DNA from: Chamaecrista fasciculata
Lineage: Eukaryota; Streptophyta; Magnoliopsida; Fabales; Fabaceae
DNA: 64,000 nucleotides
Reading direction: 5' to 3'
Assembly: GCA_003254925.1 (NCBI GenBank)
Contig: QANZ01027585.1
Span: 5,211-69,210, forward strand
Shown: piece by piece, positions 1 through 12,089 of the stretch
Layout: each line of letters starts with the position of its first letter
Numbering within the stretch: the stretch's first letter is position 1
Translations under genes and position numbers: made by a program
The notes under the pieces: generated by a model
What the model was told of the DNA's origin: nothing
Database searches by the model: none
What the model saw: the letters and a program-made list of their open reading frames with translations, nothing else

Positions 1-811
1 TTGGGGTGCAAGATTTGATCTTGCATTTTGAGTTTAAGATATGAGCCAAATCGATTTTAATTTAAATTATAAAGGTAATATTTTAATTATAAATTTAAAT
101 CCTCATGACTCATTCCAACCAATAGGATTTGAGGAATCAAGATTTGGTTTCAAGATTTGATCTTGTAGGCCAAGATTTCGATTTACCCATTAGGTTTTTG
201 AATTATAATATTAGTGTAATATTATAAATCAAAGATATTGGGAATGCTTATCCAAGATTTGAGAGATTCACTAAATGGTTTAGTGAAACCCAAACTCTAG
301 GAATGAGAAGCTATATAAGCACACATGGAGAGGAAGAGGTAGATAATTTTGTGAGACAAAATTTCGCCTAGTTCATCCTAAAGAGAGAAGAAAATCGCCA
401 AGCTTGAGTTTTAGAGAGAGAAAGTTGTGTTCTTCCTTTAGAGAGAGAATATTGACCTAAACCCTAAAACACCTAGTTTCTTGTGTGTTTCTTGCGCCAC
501 CTATCTTGGAATCAAGAACTGTTCTTGGTTCTTCAAGATTCATAGATAACCGTTCCCGTTTTCACTTGGGAAGAAGTGAAGGAGGCTAGCACCTGGCATC
601 TACCAAACTGCTCGTGTGGATCACCGGCAGAGGAAGAACACTTGGAGTGGACTTCTCAACTCGCGGTCTATTTGCACCGATTGAATTTTGGTAAATTTCT
701 TTCTTTAACTGATATAAATGTTGATAGTGGATCCTGGAAGGAATCATAGGGAAGCCAAAATTTTTTAATTTACCGTGTTTTCCGCTGCGCTGACCCTATG
801 ATTTCCCAACA
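1..811 (+). mobile_element. Copia LTR, 3' part (window starts inside it)
   Basis: This is the downstream part of a long copia LTR. It has a TATA-type box (TATATAAG, about 312-319), then AGAGAGAGA-rich untranslated sequence, the family block CTCGTGTGGATCACCGGC, TTTTCCGCTGCG, and the terminal ATTTCCCAACA at 801-811. Its sequence matches the solo LTR at 51824-53969 better than the LTR at 4147-6233. No primer-binding site follows; at 812 the sequence drops straight into the middle of gag. It is therefore either a separate solo LTR inserted in gag (possible TSD AACTG at 812-816) or a 5' LTR joined to gag by a deletion. The upstream half is outside the window. Confidence 0.85.
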
Positions 812-3800
812 AACTGGTTGGAGAAGCACTTCAATGACTCTGTGGACGTCACTTGCCTTGATGCTAGCCACGATAGTTCAAGAGTTGAACAAGGGAATAT
901 TGTTGGCTGTAGAGATGGTCACACATCTCAAGGAAATGTTCCAAAATCAGGGGAAAGGGAAGGGCAAAGGAAAGAGGAAAGGAGACGCCGAGTTTGGTGA
1001 GACCAAGCCAGCGGCTGAGCCTAACCCACTACCTGCCAAGAAGGCAAGGCTTTAAAAGGATGCAATTTGCCTTTTGAGAAATTGCAAATTGTATTGGGAA
1101 GATCAAATAAATAAAAGGAGAGATGAGATCTCTACTTCTGGTATCTTCGTTATAGACGTTCACTTGTCTACTATAACCGCTTCGGTATTAGATACAGCAT
1201 GTGGTTTTCACATTTGATGTGAAGGGTCTTAGAGACAGTAGAAAGCTGAACAGAAGCGAGATGGACCTACGAGTGGGCAATAGAGCAAGGGTTGCTGCTG
1301 TTGCTGTAGGAACATGCGAGCTTGTTTTGCCCTCTGGGCTTAAATTATTGTTATCATGAACCTTCTTTAAAGTTCAAGCAATGCTTCTCTTTCTTATGAG
1401 ATAAGGACGATTTCGCATGTGTTAACTGAAAAGAATGGTGTTCAATTCATTAAGATGATGTTTATTTGCTTATGGTGATTTGCAAAGTAATCATTGCATC
1501 TTGAAATTTGAACGTTAACACGATAACAATATCTATAACATCGATACGAAAAGGATTTATGTTAGCGAATCTAATCCTATATACCTTTGGCATTGTCGTT
1601 TAGGCCATATAAACGAGAAACGCCTAGAGGAGCTCCATAGAGATGGACTTCTAAGCTCATTTGATTTTAAATCATATGATGCTTGCGAATCTTGCTTACT
1701 TGGAAAATAACAAAGGCGCCTTTCATTGGCCACAGTGAGAGGGCATCTGACTTGTTGGGGATCATACATGGTGATGTATGAGGAACCATGAGTACCCAAG
1801 CTGAAGGTGGTTATTCTTACAAACAGCTTCAATAGTTTTGACTTGGGCTACCTATTAAAGCATAAGTCGGAGTCTTTTGAAATAGAGATTTCAAAGTGAA
1901 GTAGAGAACTAACTTGACAAGAAAATCAAGGTCTTTCGATCCGATCGAGAAGACGAGTATTTGAGTCAAGAATTTGTTGATCATCTTAGAAGCATTGAGA
2001 TGGTCTCACGACTTACCCCTTCTGAAACCCCATGGGGATGGTGTTTCCGAGAGGAGGAATCGAACTCTATTAGATATGGTTCGATCTATGATGAGTCAAA
2101 CCGATCTTCCACGATCCTTTTGAGGATATGCTTTAGAAGCTGTCGTGTTCACACTTAACCGTGTTCCGTCTAAGGCAGTTGACAAGACACCATATGACAA
2201 GACACCATATGTGAAGTTTACGTTAAGCAAACGATAAACTATCTCCCAAAAGGTGCTTGTAGGGTACCCCAAGGAAACGAGGGGATACTATGTTTACTGC
2301 CCATCTGACAACAAATAGTTTGTAGTCAGAAGTTGATCTTCTTAGAGAAGGATCTTGTTTCCAAAAGAAACAGTGGGAGTAAGGGAGATCTTGAAGGAGT
2401 TCAAGATCCACAAGGCACCTCAGAGGCACAGACGGAAACTAGAGAAGAACCACAAGGTGTTGTGGAAGCTCCTCTAATAACACAAGGACAACGAAGTTCT
2501 GATAGAACACGTTTTCAACCACAAAGATGTGGATCTTTGGTGACTGAAAACAGGGATGTGTTGCTCATAGAGCGTGGTGAGTCTACCACCTATCAAGAAG
2601 CTATCATCCCAACTCTGAGAAATGGGTTGAAGCCATGAAGACTAAAGATATAGTCCATGTATGACAACAAGGTATGGACCTTGGTCGCCTCACCCGAAGG
2701 GGTAAAACCCGTAAGGTGCAAGTGGGTTTTTAAGGAGAAAACAGACATGGATGGCAATGCCAACGTCTTCAAGGCTAGGCTAGTTGCAAAGGGTTTTATG
2801 CAACGTCATGGTATTGACTATGACGAAACCTTTTCCCCTATTGCAATGGCCAAGACCATTAGGATCCTGGTTGCCATAGTCGCATATTATGACTATGAGA
2901 TATGGCAAATGGATGTCAAAGCAGCATGGAAGGCTGCCCAAGGGTGTGTGCGACACAACCTGAGGGGTTTGAATGTCCTGAGGAACCAGTAAAGGTGTGC
3001 AAACTTTGGAAATCCATTTATGGATTGAAGCAAGCATCACGGAGTTGGAATCATCGTTTTGATGAAGTAGTCAAAGAGTTTGGCTTCTTACAAAACCCTG
3101 ATGAACCTTGTGTTTACAAGAAGGTTAGTGGGAGCACAATTGTGTTCTTGGTGCTATATGTCAATGACATATTTCGCATTGGAAATAATGTTCCAACCTT
3201 AGAGATTGTGAATCTTGGTTTGGAAATCTTTTCAATGAAGGAAGAAGCTGCCTATATTCTAGGCATTAAGATCTATAGAGATAGATCTGGTAGGCTTCTT
3301 GGATTGAGTCAGAGTACGGACTTGGATGAGGTACTGAAGGGGTTTAGTATGCAAGACTCCAGAGGGATTCATGTCGATGAATCAAGGATTGACCCTGAGC
3401 AAGAAACAGTGTCCCAAGACACTTGTTGAGCGAGGGCACATGAGTGGCATCCCTTATGCTTCGGCAATAGGATCCATCATGCTTGTACTCGACCAGATGA
3501 GTCGTTTGCCCTGAGCGTGACAAGCCGGTTCCAACGAAACCCTGGTGAGTATCATTGGACCGCTGTCATAAGCATCCTTGAGTACTTAGGAAGAACTGAG
3601 GATGAAATGTTGGATTATGGTGGAATAAATGTGTAAGGGGTTACGTAGGTGCCCGTTTTCCAAAACCTACCAAGATAAAATCGCAGTATGGATACGTGTT
3701 TCTCCTGAACGGTGGCATCGTGAGTTGGAAAGAGTTCCAAGCGGAGCACGATCGCTAATTCTACAACAAAAGGGTTGGTCGCATGGAGACGCAGACCGTA

Positions 3801-4146
3801 AAACTAATGTCTGAGGTGTGATTGGTGGTCACCCTGTAGAGACAGGAAGACACCAAATGGGATTGGATCCCCACTGATGTTCCGACAGTGATATATATAT
3901 ATATATATATGCACTCAGACATGATCACCTAGAGATGGTGATATCAAGATATGTTAAAGTAGCAGACGAGGATGAAGTTGTCGATCCTCTTATGACAATG
4001 TTAGGAACAGTAATGTCATATGGAGATCCCTAGCACAGGTCTTACATGGGCATTATGTAATGTCAGATGGAGATTAGACACATTAATGGATGTTCCTAGA
4101 GTAGGAACAGTTAGATTAATGATTGTACCTAGTGCAAGTGGGAGTC
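812..4146 (+). pseudogene. Decayed copia gag-pol (element D internal region)
   Basis: This is a degenerate copy of the gag-pol frame that is well preserved at 34406-38371. Recognisable pieces in order: mid-gag at 812-945; the Lys/Gly-rich gag tail (KGKGKGKRKGD) about 950-1055; protease and GAG-pre-integrase remnants 1130-1760; integrase 1790-2160; an RT N-terminal piece about 2657-2935; RT with KQASRSWNHRFDEV about 3025-3060; then an RNase H remnant to about 3990. It has many stops, frameshifts and deletions, including loss of about 300 bp of gag between GAAATGTTCCAA and the Lys-rich tail. The RT catalytic box reads YVND instead of YVDD. It shares several specific lesions with element B. It ends in a polypurine-type tract (GTGCAAGTGGGAGTC) just before the LTR at 4147. 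Confidence 0.9.
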
Positions 4147-6233
4147 TGATGGAGATTGTGCGCTAGGGCCAATCATTTTATAGATATGTTGAGAACATAT
4201 CAATTAATTTATGGAGATAAATTAATGGTTATCATATTATTAGCATGTTTACTATGATAACAGTCCGTGATTAATTATGAGATAATTAATCTAAACCGTC
4301 CCTAGTCGCTCATTCAAGTGGGAACTTGAAATGAACTAAGACCAGCATGACCTCGGTGCATAGAGATGCATGCACTAGATGCTGGTACGAGAGTCATGGT
4401 GCAATTACGTAAGGGGTTACGAGTTGCTGGACTGACCCGGAGAGTCCTGCATGGGTTTAGTCATTAGCTTGCCTCTCCTGTACATCTGTCACGATGCCTT
4501 AGACCTGAGGTCATCATTATTCCGGCATTGCAGTTGTCAGACTTTGGCTTAGTCTAACGTTGCCCGTAACAGTGTAGCCATAAGGGCTAAGTACGGGTCT
4601 GGTTGATTGCCGTGCTGAGGAATGTGGATTAGCCAAGATGGGATTTTGTCCCTCGTTAAATGAGAGATATCTAACTGGCGCCCTCGATGAGTCTGTCAAG
4701 GAAATGCGTGGCCACGCTGGTAAATGGGACTTACTCAGGAAATCGAGAAAGTTGAGGTTTGGATTATGGATGACTTTCTTGTGCCTAATCCATGACCAAG
4801 ATATCGTGTGACAATAGGGTCTTTGACAAGGTGGTACTAAGGTTAAGTCGGTTTTGGTAAAAACGATAACTCACGTGTTTTGGGTAGTCGTGATGGCTTG
4901 CTAGAGTCTGCTCAATGACTTGTAGGTCATGGAGATGACTTACTGCCAACTTCACATGGGGCCTGCTGGGTCATACACGAGCAGGAACAGGACACCGTTT
5001 TAAAAGGGACACGAATTAGGGTTAATTCGTGGGTCACTCCGGTGGCACGATTTAAGACACAGAGGAAATGTCTGGGACATTAGGTCTTGTCTTAATTGAT
5101 CTACAGTTGTGAAGTATTTAAATTTGTGGGACAAATTTAAATATAATAATTGTTAAATGATTAATGGGGATTAATTATTTACAATTAAAATATTAAGGAA
5201 AAATAATTCAGATAAGATTCCTAAGAGTTAGGAAATTATTGAATTATAAAATTCCCTAATAATGGAGCATGAGGGTGGCGCCTCTTTTGGTGATTTAAGG
5301 TTAATAAAATTGTTTTATTAATTTAAATAATAATTTGAATTCAAAAGATTTGAATTCAAATAGATTTGGTGAGATCTCAAATCAGGATCTTTGGAGAATC
5401 ATGACTTCCTAAGAGTTAGGAAGGTTTTTTGATTTATAAAATTTCAAGGATAATATGAGCAATATGGCGCCATCTTAAAGGATCTTTTGGGGAGATTTGA
5501 TCTCTCATTTGATTCTCTAAGATTACCATTTGAATTTAAATTAAATATTATGGTAATATTTAAATTTGAAATTCAATTCATGAAAGCCATATTATTATGA
5601 TTTAGAATTATAATAATGCTCTAAAAATAATTATATATATGTATATATAAGGGTGCTAGGCGCCTAATGCATATGTATGAGACTCCACTTTTGATTTTTG
5701 GTCTTCCTCCTTGTAGAGAGAGAAGAGAGAAATCACCATCATCAAACCCTAGTTTTCCAAGTGAAGAAAATTTTGGTTCTCAAGAGTTGAGAGGGAAAAA
5801 TCGAGTTTGCCTAAGGAGTTAGGAAATTCGATTTGAGGTTACCAAAATTAGGGTTTGTGGGAGAAGAAAAGGCAAGAAGGAGTTCTTGTGGGGGGTTTCT
5901 TCTTTGCGCCACCTTATTTGAATCAAGAAGGAGTTCTTGAGTTCAAATACACTGTAGATTGGTCCCTAGTTCTCTTAGAGAAAAGAACTGAAGGCTAGCA
6001 CCTTTGTGCCCGAAGAAACTGTTCGTGTGGATCACCGGTAGAGGGAGAACGCTGAGAGTGGGCTCCTTGCACACGCCTTGTTCAACCAACCGATTGAAAC
6101 TCGTGAGGTATACCACTATCTTAAAAGTTTTAAATTCTACTAGCGGATCCGTTCGGGAATTTTAGGACCTGGCGTGTTTTTATTTTAATTTTATATTTGC
6201 TTCCGCTGCGTTAGGTGCCTAGAATTCCCAACA
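4147..6233 (+). mobile_element. Copia 3' LTR of element D
   Basis: This is a complete LTR of 2087 bp. It starts TGATGGAGATTGTGCGCTAG immediately after a polypurine tract and ends AGAATTCCCAACA. It contains the hairpin series described in the findings (4183-4201, 4313-4330, 4401-4427, 4706-4717), then an AT-rich stretch, a TATA region about 5630-5650, AGAGAGAGA-rich leader and the conserved end block. It is close to the inverted solo LTR at 16620-18720. The following five bases (TGCGC, 6234-6238) would be one copy of the target duplication; the other copy is not in the window. Confidence 0.9.
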
Positions 6234-6297
6234 TGCGCCATTTAATTTTAAATTTTCATTTTTGCTTCCGCTGCGCGGCGCTCTGTGTTTTCCCAAT
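6234..6297 (+). mobile_element. Terminal 64 bp of another copia LTR (target of D)
   Basis: This stretch repeats the family's LTR end: an AT-rich run, CTTCCGCTGCG, then TTTTCCCAATA, a one-base variant of the usual CCCAACA terminus. It lies directly behind the complete LTR end at 6233. The simplest reading is that element D landed about 64 bp from the end of an older LTR of its own family. The rest of that older LTR would lie upstream of the window. Confidence 0.7.
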
Positions 6298-6476
6298 AGA
6301 GTGCTCGAGATTGGCCATAGCGAGAAATGATTCACCTAGTTCAAATGATAAACGTCGGTGAGTTTGCTTTTGATAAAAAGCAAGAGAAATGAGCACAAGA
6401 GCTCACGTATGTAAAATGTGGTGAGGAGCACGTGGTGAAGAACACACGGCGTACGAGTCTCCACAGACGGCGCCAA
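6298..6476 (-). mobile_element. Leader and primer-binding site of a minus-strand gypsy-like element
   Basis: Read on the minus strand, the LTR at 6477 onward ends TTTATCA and is followed by TTGGCGCCGTCTGTGG (6476-6461), the TGGCGCC-type primer-binding site I associate with Tat/Ogre-lineage Ty3/gypsy elements. After about 150 nt of leader comes ATGGCCAATCTCGAGCAC (about 6318-6301, minus), a possible gag start. That frame is cut at once by the copia LTR end at 6297. The lineage assignment is from memory of the PBS type; the LTR/PBS junction itself is visible. Confidence 0.6.
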
Positions 6477-6648
6477 TGATAAACTAGAAAACAGATGAGC
6501 TTACCTAGTTCAAATGTGTGGGCTGCAAGAGCAAGGCTTGAGTGTCCAAGTACCTACAAAAGCTTCACAGGGGGGCCCTGCGAAGAATACTCTGACGCTC
6601 AAGTTAGAATTTGAGAGATGTGAGAGCAAGAGAATTCTAGTGTGTAAG
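6477..6648 (-). mobile_element. Gypsy-like LTR, 3' portion (split by element A)
   Basis: This is the downstream portion, in minus orientation, of an LTR of about 470 bp whose other part lies at 27944-28238. Element A inserted between them, duplicating GTAAG (6644-6648 and 27939-27943). On the plus strand it starts TGATAAACTAG, giving a TG...CA LTR when joined to the right part. The primer-binding site of the same element adjoins at 6476. Confidence 0.7.
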
Positions 6649-8717
6649 TGTTGGAGATTGTGCCCTAGGGCCAATCATTTTATGTGAAATGTTATGAACA
6701 TTTGGATTAATTTATAGAGATAAATTATTCAGTTATCATAATTAGCATGTTTACTATGATAGCGTCCATGATTAATTATGAGATAATTAATCTAAACCTG
6801 TCCCTGGTCGATTGTTTTCATGGGAGTGAAAATGAACTAAGACCAGCATGACCTCGGTGCATAGAGATGCATGCACTAGATGCTAAAACGAGAGTCATGG
6901 TGCAACTATGTAAAGGGTTACAAGTTGCTTGACTGACCCGGAGAGTCCTGCATGGGTTTAGTCATCAGCTTGCCTCTCCTGTATGCCTGTCACGACGCCT
7001 TAGACCTAAGGTCATCATTATTCTGGCGTTGCAATTGTCAGACTCTGGCTTAGTCTATCGTTGCCCGTAGCAAGGTAGCCATAAGGGCTAAGTACGGGTT
7101 AGGTTGATTGCCGCGCTGAGGAATGTGGATTGGCCAAGATGGGATTTTGTCCCTCATTAGATGAGAGATATCTAACTGGCGCCCTCGATGAGTCTGTCCA
7201 AGGAAAGGAGTGGCCACTCAGCAAATTGGGACTTACTCAAGAAATCGAGAAAGTTGTGGTTTGGATTATGGATGACTTTCCTGTGCCTAATCCGTGACCA
7301 AGATATCGTGTGACAATAGGGTTTATGACAAGGTGGTACTAAGGTTAAAGTCGGTTTTGGTAAAAATGATAACTCATGTGTTTTGGGTAGTCGTGATGGC
7401 TTGCTAGAGTCCGCTCACGACTTGTAGGTCATAGAGATGGCTTGCTGCCAACTTCACGTGGGGCCTGCTGGGTCACGCATGAGTAGGATCAGGACACCGT
7501 TTAAAGAGACACGAATTAGGGTTAATTTGTGGGTCACTCCGGTGGCACAATTTAAGACATAGTAAAATGTCTGGGACATTAAGTCTTGTCTTAAATAATC
7601 TACAGTTGTGAAATATTTAAATTTGTGGGACAAGTTTAAATATAATAATTGTTAAATGATTAATAAGGATTAATTATTTACAATTAAAATATTAGGGAAA
7701 AATAAATCAGATAAGATTCCTAAAAGTTAGGAGATTATTGATTTATAAAATTCCCCAATATTGGTTTGAGGGTGGCGCCTCATTCATAGTTATGGGACCA
7801 AAAGTGCACTTAAGCCAAATTGTTTTATTAATTTAAATAATGAGTTTGAATTCAAAAGATTTGATGGAGATATCAAAAGATTTGAATCAAATAGATTTGG
7901 TGAGATCTCAACTCAGAATCTTTGGAGAATTATGACTTCCTAATTGTTAGGAATGTTTTTGATTTATAAAATTTTAAGATAAAAAGGGGAGGAGATGGCG
8001 CATTGCTCTATGGGTCCCATGGGAAGATTTGATCTTTCATTTGATTCTCAGAGATTGCATTTTGAATTTAAATTGAAATATTAAGGTAATATTTCAATTA
8101 GAAATTCAAGTCCTATAATTATAATATTATTGGAATATCATGATTTTAGGAATATTAAAATCACCAAAAATTATGTTTATAAATAGGGAGCAAGTCGACT
8201 TGCCCCCCCTAGCCCAAACCCTAGCTCACTTTGTGAATTTTCTTCCTCCTTGTAGAGAGAGAGTGAAAATCGCCACTTTGGTCTTAGAGAGAGAAGAGGT
8301 CGAATTTTCCTAAGGTGTTAGAGAAAATTCGCCTGGTTCCAGAGCTAGGTTTTTTAGAGTAGGAAAACAAAAGGAGTTTTGTGTTTCCTTGCTCCTTGCG
8401 CCACCTTGTTCCTGAATCAAGAAGGAGTTCTTGAGTTCATACACTGTAGATTTGATCCCTAGTTCTTTTGGAGAAAAGAACAGAAGGCTAGCACCTTGGT
8501 GCCCGACAAATTGTTTGTGTGGATCACCAGCGGAGGGAGGACACTGCGAGTGGACTTCTAGGACACGCCTTGTACAACCAACCGATTGAAACTCGTGAGG
8601 TATACCACTATCTAAAAGTTTTAAATTCTGCTAGCGGATCCGTTTGGGAATTCTAGGACTAGGCGCTTTAAATTTTATTTAATATTTCTGCTTCCGCTGC
8701 GTTTGGCGCCTAGGATT
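6649..8717 (+). mobile_element. Element A 5' LTR (main part)
   Basis: The LTR starts TGTTGGAGATTGTGCCCTAG and matches the 3' LTR at 25879-27938 along its length, including the subfamily signature GAAATGTTATGAACATTTGG near the start. TTTATAAATAG (about 8176-8186) is the likely TATA box. Five bases of target (GGATT, 8713-8717) precede element B; the last seven LTR bases (CCCAACA) are found at 20313-20319, beyond B. The total of 2076 bp compares with 2060 bp for the 3' LTR. Confidence 0.9.
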
Positions 8718-11011
8718 CGATGGAGATTGTGCCCTAGGGCCAATCATCTTGTAAATATGTTTTGAACATATTGATTAATTTATTGAGATAAATTAATGAT
8801 TATCATAATATTAGCATGTTTACTATGATAACAGTCCGTGATTAATTATGAGATAATTTATCTAAACTGTCCCTGGTCGCTCATTCAAGTGGGAACTTGA
8901 AATGAACTAAGACCAGCATGACCTCGGTGCATAGAGATGCATGCACTAGATGCTGGAACGAGAGTCATGGTGCAATTGTGTAAAGGGTTACAAATTGCTG
9001 GACTGACCCGGAGAGTCCTGCATGGGTTTTAGTCATGAGCAAGCCTCTCATGTACACCTGTCACGATGCCCTTAGACCTGAGGTCTTCATTATTCCGGCG
9101 TTGTAGTTGTCAAACTTTGGCCTAGTCTAACGTTACCCGTAGCAAGGTAACCATAAGGGCTAGGTACGGGTTTGGTTGATTGCCGTGCTGAGGAATGTGG
9201 TTGACCAAGATGGAATTTTGTCCCTCATGAAAGATGGGAGATATTTAACTAGGCCCTCGATGAGTCAGTCCAAGGAATGTGTGGACACATTAGTAAATGG
9301 GACTTACTCAAGGAATCAAGAAAGTTGAGGTTTGGATTATGGATGACTTTCCTGTGCCTAATCCATGACCAAAATATCGTAGGACAAAAAGGGATCAAGA
9401 CAAGGTGGTACTAAGGTTAAGTCGTTTTGGGGTTAAACGATAACTCACGTATTTTGGGTAGTCGTGATGGCTTGCTAGAGTCCGCTCTCGACTTATGAGT
9501 CATAGGGATGACTTTCTGCCAACTTCACGTGGGGCCTGCTGGGTCACACACGAGCAGGAACCAGATGCCAAGCTGGGACACGAATTAGGGATAATTCGTG
9601 GGTCACATTGGTGACACCGTTTAAGACATAATTGATTGTATTGGGACATGAAGTCTTGTCTTAAATAAATATCTACATATATGATATTTGAATTTGTGGG
9701 AGAAATTTAAATATATATATATATATATTTGTTAAATAGATAATATGATTAGTCTATTTACAATTGTATTCCTATTTATAATATTAGGGAATAATAAATT
9801 GGATAATGTTCCTAAGAGTTAGGAAATTATTGATTTATTAAATTCACTAATATTGGGACAATAGGAAGGAGGTTGGCGCCTCATATAAAATATTTTAATT
9901 AATAAAAAATTTTTGTTAATTAAAATCATGGCTTGAATTTGAATTCATAGATTTGATCTAGATTTCAAAGGCTTGAATTAAAAATATTAAGGTAATATTT
10001 CAATTCAATATTTATAGGGGAATTCGAATTCTAGGATGAATTGAATTAAAGATATTAGTGTAATATTTTAATTAGATAATAAACTAGAATTCAAGATTCA
10101 AAAAGATTGAGTTAAAGATATTAGGGTAATACTTTAATTCAATATTGTTGGAAAATAACAAGTTAGTAATAACTTCCTAAAAGTTAGGATTGTTATTTTA
10201 ATTTATTAAATTCCAACAAATATTGGAAGGGGATGGCGCATGACTTGGGGATCTTGGGGAAGATTTGATCTTCCAATTTGATTCTCAAATATTGCATTTT
10301 GAATTCAAATTGAAATATTAAGGTAATATTTTAATTAGGAATTCAAGTCCTAAAATTATGATATAGAGATCTCATAATTTTATAATTTGATAATCCTGTA
10401 ATTTAGGGATTCCCTAATTATAATTATCAAACTCCCCAAACCCTATAAATAAGAAAGCCTAAGTCGACTTCCATGAGAGAGGCCATGCACAAGGGAAAAA
10501 TCGACTTTAGCCTAGTTCATCACAAGAGGAAAAATTCGATTTTTGGCTCTTGGTGAGGAGAGAGAAAATGCAACCTTAGTTTTTCTACAGAGAGCGCACA
10601 ACTCTAAAGGAGTTTAGGGTTTGTGTGACAAGGTTGTGTGAGATCAAGAATTGGATTCTTGATCATAGGCGCCATCTTGTTCTTGGAAATTCAAGAAGAG
10701 TTCTTGAATTAAAGAACACCGTAGATAGAGGTCCCTGATTCACTTGGAGAAGTGAAGGAGGCTAGCACCTAGGCATCTCCAAAACTGTTCGTGTGGATCA
10801 CCGGCGGAGGAAGGACGCTCACGTGGACTTCTGGGACACGCCCCGTACAACCAAACCGATTGAAACTCGTGAGGTATACCACTATCTAAAAGTTTTAAAT
10901 TCAGCTAGCGGATCCGTTCGGAAATTCTGGCCCTGGTGCATTTTAAGTTTAAAGTTTTAATTTTATTTTTTTTTCTGCTTCCGCTGCGTTTGGCGCCTTG
11001 AATTCCCAACA
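8718..11011 (+). mobile_element. Element B 5' LTR
   Basis: This is a 2294-bp LTR with TATAAATA at about 10443-10450, the block CTGTTCGTGTGGATCACCGG near 10787-10806, and the end TTGAATTCCCAACA at 11011. The primer-binding site follows after one base. Compared with the 3' copy it contains about 360 bp (roughly 9721-10085) that are missing from the 3' LTR at the single N at 19370. Confidence 0.9.
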
Positions 11012-11012
11012 G

Positions 11013-11025
11013 TGGTATCAGAGCC
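11013..11025 (+). promoter_or_regulatory. Primer-binding site of element B
   Basis: TGGTATCAGAGCC, one base after the LTR end, is complementary to the 3' end of plant initiator methionine tRNA. This is the usual primer for Ty1/copia reverse transcription. Confidence 0.9.
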
Positions 11026-12089
11026 ACGCTAGTTCTGGATTTAAAACTGTTTATGTGTACATATGATGTATGGTATGTGTGTTTACCGCTTTCAATCACA
11101 ATTTTGGTTTTACGAAAAATCCACCGAACGTTTTTCCTTAAATGTCGATTTACAATATAAGGTGCAAATTATATGTATATGATACATATGGAATCGATAA
11201 GATCGATTGGAAAAATTTTCTTGAATTTTAAGGCCAAAATTGAAAATCCTGTATAATTATAATTAAAAGTGTTTTAATTATAATATTATAAAGGTGGCTG
11301 AAAATTTATTAAAATTATGAATTTTATAAATTTTTGGGGATCAATAATTTAAATTCTTGAATGAGATTCTAGAATTTTATAATTGTTGATAATAGGCCTA
11401 ATTTCAAGAAAGGCATGTTAAAATTGCACAGACCCTAAGTTGAACACAATTTTAAAAATGGTTTTTAATATGTGTTGTATGCCGTGTTTGACATAATTGT
11501 ATGAATTGTTCATATTTGAATTGTGTGGTGTTGGATATGGCTCTAGGAGGTTTATTTCGGTAAATACGGCCTACGTGTCGTCTCCCTCTACTCTTATGTA
11601 ATTTTACTTTCAGTTTATACCTCAATGCAACTGGGGTTTATTCTCTTGTAATTTTATTTTTCATTGAAATCTTGGTTCTTTGAATACGGTGATCGCCTAC
11701 GCGACACATATTGTAGTTGGGCCTTGATGATATGGGGTTGGGCTTCGGCCTCGTTGTTTTGAACCTAGCCATTCACATGTTTTACCGTGTGACTTAATGG
11801 GGTTATCAAAACGGTTTTGGACCTCAAGGCATTAGATGGGATAAACATGCCATAATAAGTATCATATGATGATACAGTCCCATAAGGATCTAAGAGTCAC
11901 ATAGAGATGTGATTGGTAAGGAGTTACCTACCTAAATAGCCAAAAGGTGCATGATCGCCTACGCGACGGTAAACTTTGGTGAAATATGGGTCTTAGCCAC
12001 TAATAATAAATTTTACTGGGTTTTATAAAATGGTGGATATATTTTATATTCTGCTAATTAAACTTTCATATTTTAAATTGTAGAATCAA
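11026..12089 (+). other. Untranslated leader of element B (shortened)
   Basis: This non-coding leader lies between the PBS and the gag ATG. It aligns with the leader of element A (20334-21861) but lacks roughly 490 bp around 11670, a deletion that removes one of the three TGATCGCCTACGCGAC motifs. The two remaining copies are at 11690-11705 and 11952-11967. It contains no credible ORF. Confidence 0.8.

Noticed and set aside
6815-6832. Compensatory change between the two LTRs of element A as proof of selection after insertion
   Set aside because: TTTTCA/TGAAAA against TTTTCG/CGAAAA is two CpG deaminations, which are common in methylated retrotransposons. Only between-subfamily changes at other stem positions are used as evidence.
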